Of a stretch of 64,000 bases of DNA, positions 41,352 through 50,700 are shown piece after piece; position 1 is the stretch's first letter; the number at the start of each line of letters is the position of its first letter. The stretch comes from Chloroflexota bacterium. Its GTDB lineage: Bacteria; Chloroflexota; Anaerolineae; Anaerolineales; UBA4823. The position numbers and the translations under genes are program-made. The notes beneath the pieces are model-generated. The model searched no databases. It saw nothing but the letters and a program-made list of their open reading frames with translations, and was not told the origin of the DNA. The stretch is taken from assembly GCA_029782365.1 (NCBI GenBank), contig JAKOUW010000240.1, forward strand, positions 186,001 through 250,000. The letters run 5' to 3'.

Positions 41352-42227
41352 GTCGTGCCAGGTTCGGAAATTAACGCCCAAAAAATCCTGGATCTGCCGG
41401 TGTGTGCGTTCCCAATCTACGTGCTCGACCAGGCAGGTGTGCATCGGCAGGCGCGGCAGCAGGCTCATTTCGAGCGCCTGACGCATTTCATAGAATTTTA
41501 CTAATCCTACTGCGCCAGAAAGCCCGTGCGCCAGGCCGTATCCTTGCTCCGTATGGTAGTGGATTACAAAATCCAGCCACTCCGGCGGGCGCTCGGCGGC
41601 CACATGCTGCAGAGCCTGGCTGGCGGAAGGCGGCAGCAGGTAAATCAGGAGCGGATTCAACGCCTGGATCGCAGCTGCAATTTCCAGGATGAAGCTGCTT
41701 GCCTGCTGTGCGCCGGCGTTATTCCGCCCGATAAGCATCGTCAGGGGATTTTGCAGGAAACAACATTCGAATAGATATACCTTTTTGTCCTGCAGGGCGT
41801 TTTGCACAAATGCCCGCCAGCGCTGCAGGACCAGCGGCTGGAATACCTCCAGGGGCTGTTCGTAAAGATCATAGCGTTGAAGAGCGGCGAATAATTGGTC
41901 CGGCGCCTGGTTCTTAAAGTCCCTTTGGAGTTTATGGTAGCTGACCAGGTAACTTTCGCCTTGCACATCCACCTGCCCGGCCAGCCAGGCTGCTTGACCG
42001 GGAAAACGCGCCTGGAGGGCAGCCAACTGCTGTGCATCCAGGCGGGCGACGGATTCGAAATCGGCGGGGTGGTCAAGATCGCCTTCCAGATACAGTGCTG
42101 TCGCCAGCCCCTGCTTCTCAAGCCAACCGCTGGCGAATCGCGCCACGCTGGTCTTGCCGGAACCAGGGATGCCTTCGACGATCACCAGGCGGGGCGTCTT
42201 TCCCGGCGTGAAGTTCAGGCTGTTCAT
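41343..42227 (-). CDS. P-loop NTPase/kinase-like protein of unknown role
   Basis: 294 residues. A Walker A motif GIPGSGKTS lies near residue 20, in the style of nucleoside or thymidylate kinases and zeta-like kinases. The following EGDLDHPADF and the central YLFECCFLQNPL blocks resemble substrate-binding parts of small-molecule kinases, but I cannot name a substrate. Its ATG overlaps the stop of the protease-permease gene in an ATGA, so it is translationally coupled to the ABC operon and is probably functionally tied to it. Confidence 0.75.
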   Translation of the reverse strand: MNSLNFTPGKTPRLVIVEGIPGSGKTSVARFASGWLEKQGLATALYLEGDLDHPADFESVARLDAQQLAALQARFPGQAAWLAGQVDVQGESYLVSYHKLQRDFKNQAPDQLFAALQRYDLYEQPLEVFQPLVLQRWRAFVQNALQDKKVYLFECCFLQNPLTMLIGRNNAGAQQASSFILEIAAAIQALNPLLIYLLPPSASQALQHVAAERPPEWLDFVIHYHTEQGYGLAHGLSGAVGLVKFYEMRQALEMSLLPRLPMHTCLVEHVDWERTHRQIQDFLGVNFRTWHDSN

Positions 42228-43855
42228 AACTCCTGTTGTTCGAAAGCTCCGATGCTGGTGATCAGTGCCAGCAGGGCGAGAACAACGCTGGAGGCAACAG
42301 CCCCGGCGGCTGGCGTTTGATTGGCGGAACTGGCCAGGCTGGAACCGAATCCCACGGCGCCGCCCGCCGCCAGCGAACCGAGCTGGCTGGCCCAGCCGGC
42401 TAATGCGCCGGGCATCAGGCTGGCAATCTGGGGGATAGAGGATGTCACCATCAAAACGACAATTCCGCCCAATGCAATGCCAGCAGCCGCGCCGGTTGTT
42501 CTGCCCAACACACTGCCCAGCAGGGTGAGCGCCACATAAGGCAGCAGCCAGAAAACCAGCGCCAGGTTGAGCAAGCTGAACATGCCAAAATCCAGGCTGC
42601 CAAACAGCACCAGGGTGTAAAAATAAGCGCCGGTCAACGCCAGGAGAAAGCCCATCAGGTAGATGATCAACTGTGCGCTGAACTTGCTCAATACAAACGC
42701 CGAGCGAGTCATGGGCTTGCTCAAGATCATGCTGGCGGTGCCGCGCTCTTTTTCGCCAGCCACTTCACCCATGCCCAGGAGCAGCGCCAGGATGAAACCG
42801 AACTGCGTCAGGTTTTTGATGTACTGCACCATGGCATCGGCCGCGGTGGGCGTGGGCACGAGATTGGCGAACTGCTCTGCCCCGGGAATGGCTTTGAGCA
42901 TTTGAGGGGTGAAATAGGCAATCAGCGGCGAGCCCAGGCCGAACAATCCAAACACTGCGGCGATGATCAGCACACGGCGGGTGCGCACCTGCTGCAGCAT
43001 CTCTTTGCGCAGGGCAGTCCAAAATACGGACAGTTCACGCCGCATTGTGGTCACGGAGCTCTGCTGTCCAGAGCGTTGAAATTCCAGCCGGCTGACCCAG
43101 GCCAGCCAGGCAAAGCCTGGCAGAGCGATTAACACAAAGGCGCCTTCGATCAGCCAGGGAGTCCAGTTCGCTTGAGCCGCATACACTGCGCCGGCGTCGA
43201 TGACCGCATGGTAGGCGATCGCCAGCACAACATAGCCGGCGTTGCGCTTTTGGAAAGCGCGCAGACCCATTAAGGAAAGGAACAGGTGAACGCCCATGGC
43301 AAGAGTGCGTTCCAACAGAGCAATCAAAGCCGTGCTCGGATCTGTCATCAGAGCAATTTGATGCTGGACGCTTTGCAGCTGGACCGCGTTCAAACCCAAT
43401 TTGCCCAGGTCAGAGCCTTGCAGCGGCAGTACGACTGCGATGGTCGCTGCCGTCATTACGCCGCCGAAGATCATCGATTCCAGCCCGCCATGGCCCAGCC
43501 CCACCATCAGCCCGTCTTTGTCTGCCAGGCTGTGCGCCGCGCCGCGCCGCAGGCGCAAGAGGACGGCATAGCCGGCGGCGCGCGCCAGTTCTTCGCACAA
43601 TCCGGCAGTCAGGCCGCCGACCAGGGCCATTTGCCAGATGGGGGGTTTGACATCCAGGCTGGCGCTGGGCAGTATGCCGATTTTGCCAAGCCAATCATTC
43701 AATGGCAGGTGCACCGCCTGGGAGGCGGCAAACGTGGCGACACCCAGGCAGAACAACAGCCAGGGTACAGCCAGGCGCCGGCGCAGGGCAGCAGCCAGGA
43801 TGATGGGTAGAAAAATCATGAGAATAATTGATATAGTGTAAAGGATGTACAACAT
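42224..43855 (-). CDS. Fusion of YhfC-type intramembrane protease with ABC-2 permease
   Basis: 543 residues. Residues 1-255 match the YhfC family of glutamic intramembrane proteases (PrsW/CPBP clan): Glu88-Glu89 and Arg92 in CEELARAAG, His122 and Glu126 in GLGHGGLES, Glu182/Arg183 and His190 in LERTLAMGVH, and His216/Asp220 in AYHAVID. Residues 275-543 are an ABC-2 permease with a large outer loop after the first helix and the conserved GEKERGTASMILSKPMTRSAF segment after the second. In known systems these are separate proteins. The permease should pair with the ATPase encoded just upstream (12-base gap); the protease may process or degrade a substrate of the transporter. That coupling is inference. 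Confidence 0.85.
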   Translation of the reverse strand: MLYILYTISIILMIFLPIILAAALRRRLAVPWLLFCLGVATFAASQAVHLPLNDWLGKIGILPSASLDVKPPIWQMALVGGLTAGLCEELARAAGYAVLLRLRRGAAHSLADKDGLMVGLGHGGLESMIFGGVMTAATIAVVLPLQGSDLGKLGLNAVQLQSVQHQIALMTDPSTALIALLERTLAMGVHLFLSLMGLRAFQKRNAGYVVLAIAYHAVIDAGAVYAAQANWTPWLIEGAFVLIALPGFAWLAWVSRLEFQRSGQQSSVTTMRRELSVFWTALRKEMLQQVRTRRVLIIAAVFGLFGLGSPLIAYFTPQMLKAIPGAEQFANLVPTPTAADAMVQYIKNLTQFGFILALLLGMGEVAGEKERGTASMILSKPMTRSAFVLSKFSAQLIIYLMGFLLALTGAYFYTLVLFGSLDFGMFSLLNLALVFWLLPYVALTLLGSVLGRTTGAAAGIALGGIVVLMVTSSIPQIASLMPGALAGWASQLGSLAAGGAVGFGSSLASSANQTPAAGAVASSVVLALLALITSIGAFEQQEL

Positions 43856-43867
43856 AGCGGCTCCGCT

Positions 43868-44845
43868 TCAGGCGCTGATCTGCAAGAAAATTTCTTCCAG
43901 GGTGGGGCGCACCCATTCGATGCGATTTAAAGCCAGGTCGTGCTGCACCAGCAGGGGCAGCAGGGCATGTTTACCCTGCTCAACATTGAGCACAGCCACC
44001 CTCAGCGTGTTTTGATCCGTGTTAACGCCGCCCACCCACGGCTGCTGCTTGAGAGTCTCGATCAAAGCTTCCGGCAGAGGATGGTGGTTGGGTTCAAATT
44101 CCAGCTCGACAGCGCTGACGGCGTAGCGTTCCAGAAGCTCATCGCGCCCCGAGACCAGCACCAGCTCGCCGCTGCGGATGATGGCGACGGTATCGCACAC
44201 GCGTTCAATATCCGCCAGAATGTGGCTGGAGAGCATGACGGTTACCTGGCCGCGCAGGCGTGTGATCAGGTCGAGCACTTCGTAGCGCCCGGCCGGGTCG
44301 AGGGCGCTGGTGGGTTCGTCGAGCAGCAGCACTGGCGGCCGGTGCACCAGGGCCTGGGCGATCCCCATACGCTGGATCATGCCTCCTGAAAAGCCGCTGA
44401 TGCGCCGGCGGGCAGCTTTTTCCAGGCCGACGAGCTCAAGCACTTCGCCAGTGCGCTGGCGAGCGTCTTTATCGCCCATTTCGAACAGGCGTGTGCAGTA
44501 AGCCAGGTATTCCAGCGGCGTCATCCAATTGTAAAAGGCCGGGCTCTGCGGCAGATAGCCGAACATGCGCCGCGCCCGGCTGTCGGCGGCGGTGGTTTCC
44601 ACGCCGCCAATCCACGCCTGGCCGCGCGTTGGGTGGGCCAGGCCGGTCAGCATACGAATCGTTGTCGTTTTGCCGGCTCCGTTGCGTCCCAAGAAACCAA
44701 AGATCGAGCCGTAGGGCACCGCCAGGTTCAGGCTATCGACAGCCTTCACATCCCCGTAATAGCGCGTCAAATCGCGGCTGGAGATCGCTGCCTCGGTCTG
44801 GCTGGCCGGCGCGCTTGGTGGGGCAGTCAGCGGCTGCATGCTCAT
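43868..44845 (-). CDS. ABC transporter ATP-binding protein (ABC-2 export class)
   Basis: 325 residues from ATG at 44845, which overlaps the stop of the PLDc_N gene. Walker A GRNGAGKTTT, the signature FSGGMIQRMG and Walker B LLLDEPTSALDP are intact, with the about 100-residue C-terminal domain common in CcmA/DrrA/YxlF-type ATPases. It would drive the adjacent permease. The order PLDc_N, ATPase, permease resembles yxlE-yxlF-yxlG of the sigY operon of Bacillus subtilis. Confidence 0.93.
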   Translation of the reverse strand: MSMQPLTAPPSAPASQTEAAISSRDLTRYYGDVKAVDSLNLAVPYGSIFGFLGRNGAGKTTTIRMLTGLAHPTRGQAWIGGVETTAADSRARRMFGYLPQSPAFYNWMTPLEYLAYCTRLFEMGDKDARQRTGEVLELVGLEKAARRRISGFSGGMIQRMGIAQALVHRPPVLLLDEPTSALDPAGRYEVLDLITRLRGQVTVMLSSHILADIERVCDTVAIIRSGELVLVSGRDELLERYAVSAVELEFEPNHHPLPEALIETLKQQPWVGGVNTDQNTLRVAVLNVEQGKHALLPLLVQHDLALNRIEWVRPTLEEIFLQISA

Positions 44846-45054
44846 TCTTCCTTGCGGGCAACGATGAAATAAACGATCGGGCCGAGGATTTCGCCCAGCA
44901 CGATAATTGCCACCCACAACCATTTGGATCCCTTAATCCGCTCTGCAGGTTGGCGGTATAGATCGACAAGGGCGTAAATTTGCATTCCAAGCTGGATGAT
45001 CACGATCGGAATCAGCAGAGGCAGTATTTTGGTGAGATCAAGATTATTCATCAT
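44842..45054 (-). CDS. PLDc_N small membrane protein
   Basis: 70 residues with two transmembrane helices (about 10-32 and 45-66) separated by YRQPAERIKGSKWLW, the phospholipase-D N-terminal (PLDc_N) motif, ending in charged ARKEE. The ATG has AAGGAT upstream. Such proteins occur next to ABC-2 exporters and in YxlE they affect a sigma factor's activity. First gene of the four-gene operon. Confidence 0.9.
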   Translation of the reverse strand: MMNNLDLTKILPLLIPIVIIQLGMQIYALVDLYRQPAERIKGSKWLWVAIIVLGEILGPIVYFIVARKEE

Positions 45055-45082
45055 TTATATCCTTAGGCTGTTGGATTTATTA

Positions 45083-45103
45083 GAAGGTGACACTTGTACC
45101 TTC
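45083..45103. promoter_or_regulatory. Dyad in the promoter spacer of the ABC-2 operon
   Basis: GAAGGT (45083-45088) and ACCTTC (45098-45103) are a perfect 6-bp inverted repeat. On the minus strand it falls between GATGAA and TAATAA, separated by 18 bases, where MerR-family activators bind. The -35 and -10 matches are weak, so the promoter itself is tentative. Confidence 0.4.
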
Positions 45104-45155
45104 ATCATCTTAGTCTACCACTATCTAATCTCAGGAGTACTGACCGGCAGCACAA

Positions 45156-45185
45156 AACTGGCCTGTCCAAGTGGATAGGCCAGTT
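45156..45185 (-). terminator. Terminator of the ABC exporter gene
   Basis: AACTGGCCTGTCC and GGATAGGCCAGTT form a 13-bp stem with one G-U pair and a four-base loop. On the minus strand it comes 20 bases after the exporter stop and is followed by TTTTGTG. Confidence 0.75.
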
Positions 45186-45205
45186 CGCTGAATCAATTGA
45201 AAGTT

Positions 45206-46969
45206 TCAGACTGTTGTTTCAAGCGTTTGTTCAAAATCGCGCTGCACAGAGTGCAACCGGCGGTAGAGGCCGTTCTCCAACTGCAGCAGCTCGGCATGCG
45301 TGCCCTTTTCGCGAATTGCTTTGTCTTCAAGCACCACGATCTGATCCGCGTTGCGCACCGTGGATAAACGGTGCGCGATAATGATCGTGGTACGGCCCTT
45401 CATCAGCCGCTCGAGAGCCTGCTGGATCAGCAGTTCGGTTTCGGTATCAACGGACGAAGTTGCTTCGTCCAAAATCAGGATAGGCGCGTCTTTCAGCACG
45501 GCGCGAGCGATCGAGAGACGCTGCTTCTGCCCGCCGGACAGCTTGACGCCGCGCTCGCCGATCAGCGTGTCGTAGCCGTCCGGCAGTTGGGTGATGAACT
45601 CATGGGCGTTGGCGGCCTGGGCAGCGGCAACCATCTCGGCTTCACTGGCATCCGGCCGTCCAAACAGCAGATTTTCCCGCACTGTGCCGTAAAACAGGAA
45701 AACGTCTTGCAGCACGATGCTGATTTGTTGGCGCAGGCTGTCCAGGGTGTAGGTCAAGATATCGCGCCCGTCCAGGCTGATCACGCCGCTGGTCGGGTCA
45801 TAAAAGCGCGGGATCAGGCTGACCAGGGTTGATTTGCCCACACCGGTCGGGCCGACCAGGGCCACCACCGAATGAGCTGGGATGTGGATATTGATATTCT
45901 CCAGAACCGGGCTGTCTGGAATGTAAGCAAAACTGACATCCTGCAGGCTGATCTCGCCGCGTGCCTGGCCGGGAAAAGCCAGGGCGCCGGGTGTATTGTG
46001 CGGCTCTTCGCTCTCGGCGATCAGGTCTGCCACGCGGTCGGCTCCAGCCAGGGAGCCCTGCACGGCCTCCCAGGCGCCGCTCAGGGCGCGCACGGGTGTG
46101 TAAAACATCTCCAGGTACAGGAAAAAAGCTACCAGGTCAGCGACCGGCAGGGTGCCTTTCAGCGCCAACTGCCCACCGAAATAAATCACAATCAAGGTGC
46201 CCAACGAGGAGGTGAAATCGACAAATGGCTGGAAAGTCGCCATCAATTTAAGCGCATTCAGCAGTGATTTGCGGTAGTTGTCGATGCGCGTGTGAATGCG
46301 CTGGGCTTCGTCGTTTTCGCGGGTGAAAGCCTTGATCTCGCGGATGCCTGCCAGGTTGTCGTTCAGGGTGGCATTTAGGTCGCCCAGGTCTTTTTGGCGG
46401 CGGCGGAAGGCGGGGCGGACATAGCGCGCATAAACCCGCAGTGATAGGATCACGAATGGAATGGGAATCACGCTCAACAATGTGAGCTGCCAGTTCAGCG
46501 CTAACAGCACCGCAGTGACCGCAATGAAGGTAATGACATTGACCACCACATCCGGAATGGCGTGAGCGATCAACTGCTCGAACAGGTCGGTGTCGTTGAC
46601 CACGTTCGACATCAACTGTCCGACCTGCTTGTCTTCATAAAAGCGCAGGGAAAGGCGCTGCATGTGCTCATAAATATAGGTGCGCACATCAGCCACCACG
46701 CCCCAACCGGCCAGGTGAGCCAGGTAGGAACGCAAGAACTGCATCACGGCGCGCGCCAGGTAAACGAGCAGAACCACCACCGCCAGTTGCGTCACGAACG
46801 GCATGTCATCCAACGACGCACCAGGGCCTGTGATGGTGCCAACCAGGGTCTTGATAATCCACGGAATTAATAACTGCACGCCGACCAAGACCAGCATGCT
46901 GATGGTGGTGATGGTCAGCGCTAATTTATACTTTTTGGCATAAGTAAAGATCAACTGGAAGGGTTTCAA
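45206..46969 (-). CDS. ABC exporter half-transporter (permease plus ATPase)
   Basis: 587 residues. Six transmembrane helices (1-310) are fused to an ATPase (about 345-575) with GPTGVGKST, LSGGQKQRLS and ILDEATSSVD. This is the MsbA/LmrA-type layout; homodimers export drugs, lipids or peptides. The start is TTG at 46969, supported by GAGG eight bases upstream. A short hairpin follows the gene. It is transcribed separately from the PLDc_N operon. Confidence 0.95.
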   Translation of the reverse strand: MKPFQLIFTYAKKYKLALTITTISMLVLVGVQLLIPWIIKTLVGTITGPGASLDDMPFVTQLAVVVLLVYLARAVMQFLRSYLAHLAGWGVVADVRTYIYEHMQRLSLRFYEDKQVGQLMSNVVNDTDLFEQLIAHAIPDVVVNVITFIAVTAVLLALNWQLTLLSVIPIPFVILSLRVYARYVRPAFRRRQKDLGDLNATLNDNLAGIREIKAFTRENDEAQRIHTRIDNYRKSLLNALKLMATFQPFVDFTSSLGTLIVIYFGGQLALKGTLPVADLVAFFLYLEMFYTPVRALSGAWEAVQGSLAGADRVADLIAESEEPHNTPGALAFPGQARGEISLQDVSFAYIPDSPVLENINIHIPAHSVVALVGPTGVGKSTLVSLIPRFYDPTSGVISLDGRDILTYTLDSLRQQISIVLQDVFLFYGTVRENLLFGRPDASEAEMVAAAQAANAHEFITQLPDGYDTLIGERGVKLSGGQKQRLSIARAVLKDAPILILDEATSSVDTETELLIQQALERLMKGRTTIIIAHRLSTVRNADQIVVLEDKAIREKGTHAELLQLENGLYRRLHSVQRDFEQTLETTV

Positions 46970-47152
46970 AATAAACCTCGATCGGTAAATGATGGATCTG
47001 GGCCGGGGATGGATTGCACGAGCCCCTTTCGATCATTATAACCATCTCCTGGTAGTCATTTGTCCTCAAGATTGCCGCCAAAATACACATTTCAGGCTAC
47101 AATTCAAATGCAACTGCGTGCTGATGCTGGTGTCATCTGCTGGGATCACTTT

Positions 47153-47674
47153 ATGCAAAACTCGATCAAACTACGTTCTTTAACTGCAAGTGACTGCTCC
47201 ATAGTCTCTGATCATTTCGCCGCCCAGGGCTGGAAAAAGCCGCTCGAACAGTATCAGCGTTATTGGCAAGAAAGCCTGGGAGGCAAGCGAGATGTGATCC
47301 TGGCTGAATTGAACGGCTTATTTGCGGGCTACGTGACGGTGGTCTGGCAGTCAGATTATCCTCCATTTCGCCAGGCTGGCATACCGGAGATCGTTGATTT
47401 CAATGTGCTGATCAAATTCCGCCGCATGGGAATTGGTACAGCTCTGATGGATGAAGCAGAGCGGCGTATTGCGCTCCGCTCCCCGTCAGCGGGGCTGGGA
47501 GTGTGCCTGCCTGCAGATTATGGTCCTGCGCAAGCGCTGTACGCCCGGCGCGGATATGTGCCGGATGGGCACGGTGTTTATTATCAGGGTCGTTACCCGG
47601 CCTGTGGAGAGACCGTGCGTTTGGATGATGACCTGGCGCTGTATATGATCCGCCAGCTGGAGCTGGATCGGTAA
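47153..47674 (+). CDS. GNAT-family N-acetyltransferase
   Basis: 173 residues from ATG at 47153. The acetyl-CoA-binding motif A is seen as IPEIVDFNVLIKFRRMGIGTALM, with the R-x-x-G-I-G-T pattern, and a C-terminal ALYARRGYVPDG. Substrate unknown. The open frame extends upstream to 47060, but the acetyltransferase fold begins at the chosen ATG. No strong ribosome site. HIT and racemase genes follow on the same strand. Confidence 0.85.
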   Translation: MQNSIKLRSLTASDCSIVSDHFAAQGWKKPLEQYQRYWQESLGGKRDVILAELNGLFAGYVTVVWQSDYPPFRQAGIPEIVDFNVLIKFRRMGIGTALMDEAERRIALRSPSAGLGVCLPADYGPAQALYARRGYVPDGHGVYYQGRYPACGETVRLDDDLALYMIRQLELDR

Positions 47675-47693
47675 ACGGTGCGATAGAGGATGT

Positions 47694-48164
47694 ATGTACA
47701 ATCATGAACCGGCCGGCTACAACTGTCCCTTCTGCCGCATTGTCAAAGAGGCTGGAGCCCTGCCGCCGGAGCTCGCTGCAAGCGATGTGATCAACCAATC
47801 CGGGCTGGTAACAGCGTTTTTGGCCCTGGGACGCTGGACGCATAATCCGGTGGATGTGCTGGTCGTTCCGAACGCCCATTTTGAGAACCTGTATGACCTG
47901 CCGGTGGAGCTGGCCGGACCGCTGCTCAGCCTGACGCGCGCCGTAGCCGTAGCTCTGAAACAGGTTTATCAATGCGATGGAGTCTCAACGCGCCAGCACA
48001 ATGAGCCGTCCGGAGACCAGGAGGTCTGGCATTATCATGTTCATATCACCCCGCGCTTTGCCCGGGACGACTTTTATCGCAGTTCCAAAGTGAATTTTCC
48101 GGAAACTGATCGCCTGGAACATGCCGGCCGGCTGAGGGCGAAGCTTTCCGTGGAGGAAATATAA
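47694..48164 (+). CDS. HIT-family hydrolase
   Basis: 156 residues. The histidine triad is HYHVHITP, and an N-terminal CPFC pair probably binds zinc. HIT proteins hydrolyse or transfer nucleotidyl groups from dinucleoside polyphosphates and adenylated compounds. It begins 19 bases after the GNAT gene and ends one base before the racemase ATG. Confidence 0.88.
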   Translation: MYNHEPAGYNCPFCRIVKEAGALPPELAASDVINQSGLVTAFLALGRWTHNPVDVLVVPNAHFENLYDLPVELAGPLLSLTRAVAVALKQVYQCDGVSTRQHNEPSGDQEVWHYHVHITPRFARDDFYRSSKVNFPETDRLEHAGRLRAKLSVEEI

Positions 48165-48165
48165 A

Positions 48166-48861
48166 ATGAAAACGATTGGCCTGATCGGCGGCATGAGCTG
48201 GGAATCATCCAGCGAATATTACAAGATCATCAATGAAACGATTAAAGCCAGGTTGGGCGGTCTGCATTCCGCGCAAAGCCTGATGTATTCGGTGGATTTC
48301 GCCGAGCTTGAGATCCTGCAGCGCCAGGGGAAATGGCAGGAAGCTGGCCAGATGATGGCCGAGGCGGCCCAACGCCTGGAGCGCGGCGGCGCCGATTTCA
48401 TTGTGCTGTGTACGAATACCATGCACAAAGCGGTTGATGAAATCCGGGCGACCACCCATATCCCCTTACTGCATATCGTTGATCCTACCGCCCGCCAGAT
48501 TGAGGCGGCCGGTTTGACATGTGTCGGCCTGCTGGGCACGCGCTATACCATGGAAGAGTCTTTCTACATCGGGCGGTTAACCCAAAATTTTAACCTGCAG
48601 GTATTAATACCCGCTGCTGAGGAGCGCGAGATGGTGAACCGCGTGATTTTTGAGGAATTGGTGTTGGGCGATATCCGGCCGGCCTCGCGCCAAAGCTACC
48701 TGGAGATCATCGAGCGGCTGGTGCAGCGCGGCGCCCAGGGGGTGATCCTGGGCTGCACCGAGATTGGCTTGCTGGTGAAAGATGGCGACTGCGCCGTGCC
48801 GCTCTTCGACACCACCCGGCTGCACGCCGAAGCGGCCGTCGATTATGCTTTGAAGGATTGA
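48166..48861 (+). CDS. Aspartate/glutamate racemase family protein
   Basis: 231 residues with the cofactor-independent racemase halves: IGLIGGMSWESS, first catalytic Cys in VLCTNTMHK and second in ILGCTEIGLL. It would racemise aspartate or a related amino acid; RacX/YgeA-type broad enzymes look similar. Starts one base after the HIT stop, in an operon. Confidence 0.92.
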   Translation: MKTIGLIGGMSWESSSEYYKIINETIKARLGGLHSAQSLMYSVDFAELEILQRQGKWQEAGQMMAEAAQRLERGGADFIVLCTNTMHKAVDEIRATTHIPLLHIVDPTARQIEAAGLTCVGLLGTRYTMEESFYIGRLTQNFNLQVLIPAAEEREMVNRVIFEELVLGDIRPASRQSYLEIIERLVQRGAQGVILGCTEIGLLVKDGDCAVPLFDTTRLHAEAAVDYALKD

Positions 48862-48894
48862 TAGGGAGTGTTCTCCGCATAGAAAGGATTTGTT

Positions 48895-50700
48895 ATGTCG
48901 CCTGTTGTTGCTGTGATCTTACTGCTGTTCGCCGCCGTGCTGGCCTGGTTTATCTACAGCCTGGTGTGGGGCAAGCCATGGGTGATCAACCACCTATACA
49001 TGCGCCTGTTTATCCAGCTCGCTTTCGACAGCCCCGAGCTTTTGACCATGCTGGGGTTGTTGGAGAAGTTCGGCTGGCACCGGCACAATGCGCAGCTGGC
49101 AGATATCTCTGAAGCGCATGAGATCAAGACGTTCGCGCGCCTGCGCCGCGGGCTGAGCCTTTTGCGCAGTTACGACCGCCGGCGGCAGAACGGGATTCAA
49201 CTGCTGTCCACCGATATCCTGGATTATTTTTTGGATGACATGCTGCGCGGTGAACCCTACCGCCATCACGGCTACCTGCTCAACCAGATGTTTGGCCTGC
49301 AGTCTGAACTGCCAAACCTGATGACCACCCTGCATCCAGTCACCAGCCCGGTGGATGCGCGCAATTATGTCAAACGCCTGGCGAAATTTGGCGTCAAGTT
49401 CGACCAGGCGCTTGAAAGGCTGAAAATCAGCGAACAAAAAGGCATCCTGCCGCCGCGCTTTGTCATCCAGCGCGTGCTGGACGAGATGACTGCTTTCATC
49501 GGCCAGCCGGCCGAAACGAACCCTCTCTACACTGTGTTCCAGGAAAAGCTGGGCAAGCTCAAGCTGAATGACACTGCCCGGGCAGATTTGCTGAACAAAG
49601 CGAAAAACGAGATCATTCACACCGTTTACCCCGCTTACCAGAAATTGATCAACTACTTCGGACCGCTAGAAGAGAAAGCCACCGACGACGACGGCGTGTG
49701 GAAGCTGCCAGACGGAGAGGCGTATTACGCCTACTGCCTGCGCAACAACACCACCACTGACCTGTCCCCCGAAGAGGTCCACCAGACCGGCCTGCAGGAA
49801 GTGGCGCGCATCGAACAGGAAATGCAGGCTATCCTGGACGGATTGGGGTTCCCGGGTGAGCCCTATCCACCGCAAAAGCTGCGCGAGTTCGCCAGCCAGG
49901 AGCGCTTTTTATTCCCTAACACAGCGGAAGGCCGCGCTGCTGCCCTGGCAGAGTACAAGGCGATCCTCGACCATGTGGCGAACAGCCTGGACTCCGTTTT
50001 TGATTTGCGCCCCAAGGCCGGCTTGAAGGTGGAGCGCGTCCCGGAGTTTCGTGAAAAGACCTCGGCCGGCGCCTATTACCAGATGCCCGATATGGGCGGA
50101 GGCCGGCCGGGCATTTTCTTTGCCAACCTGCGCGATATGAAAGAAGTGGCGAAATTTGGCATGAAGACACTCTCGTACCACGAGGGCATCCCCGGACATC
50201 ATTTCCAGCTGGCCATCGCCCAGGAGCTGCGCGGCGTGCCGTTCTTCCGCCGCCTGGTGCCGTTTACCGCCTACGCTGAGGGTTGGGCGCTGTACGCCGA
50301 GAAGCTGTGCCGCGAGATCGGCCTGTACAAAGACGATCCATACAGCGAGCTGGGCTGCCTGGACAGCGAGCTTTTCCGGGCGGTGCGCCTGGTGGTCGAT
50401 ACCGGCATTCACTACAAGCGCTGGACGCGCCAGCAGGCCATCGATTACATGTGCCAGCACACCGGCTCAGAGCTGGCGAGCATCGTCAGCGAGGTGGAAC
50501 GCTATATCGTCATGCCGGGCCAGGCCTGCGCCTACAAGGTAGGCGAGCTAAAAATCCTGGCTCTGCGCGCCAAAGCTCGCCAGGCGCTGGGCAGCCGCTT
50601 CAGCCTGCGGGAGTTTCACAATGTGGTCTTGAAAAACGGCAGCACGCCCCTCTCCATCCTGGAGCGCATTGTGGAAGAGTACATCGCCGCGCATGGATGA
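48895..50700 (+). CDS. DUF885 protein, membrane-anchored zincin-like peptidase
   Basis: 601 residues. A single N-terminal hydrophobic helix (about 3-24) may anchor it. The body is largely helical, and the zinc site is HEGIPGHHFQ (residues 429-438), the signature of the DUF885 family, with AEGWALYAEKL farther on supplying the distal Glu ligand. Family members are presumed carboxypeptidases; the reaction is not proven. The ATG follows GAAAGGA. Confidence 0.87.
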   Translation: MSPVVAVILLLFAAVLAWFIYSLVWGKPWVINHLYMRLFIQLAFDSPELLTMLGLLEKFGWHRHNAQLADISEAHEIKTFARLRRGLSLLRSYDRRRQNGIQLLSTDILDYFLDDMLRGEPYRHHGYLLNQMFGLQSELPNLMTTLHPVTSPVDARNYVKRLAKFGVKFDQALERLKISEQKGILPPRFVIQRVLDEMTAFIGQPAETNPLYTVFQEKLGKLKLNDTARADLLNKAKNEIIHTVYPAYQKLINYFGPLEEKATDDDGVWKLPDGEAYYAYCLRNNTTTDLSPEEVHQTGLQEVARIEQEMQAILDGLGFPGEPYPPQKLREFASQERFLFPNTAEGRAAALAEYKAILDHVANSLDSVFDLRPKAGLKVERVPEFREKTSAGAYYQMPDMGGGRPGIFFANLRDMKEVAKFGMKTLSYHEGIPGHHFQLAIAQELRGVPFFRRLVPFTAYAEGWALYAEKLCREIGLYKDDPYSELGCLDSELFRAVRLVVDTGIHYKRWTRQQAIDYMCQHTGSELASIVSEVERYIVMPGQACAYKVGELKILALRAKARQALGSRFSLREFHNVVLKNGSTPLSILERIVEEYIAAHG

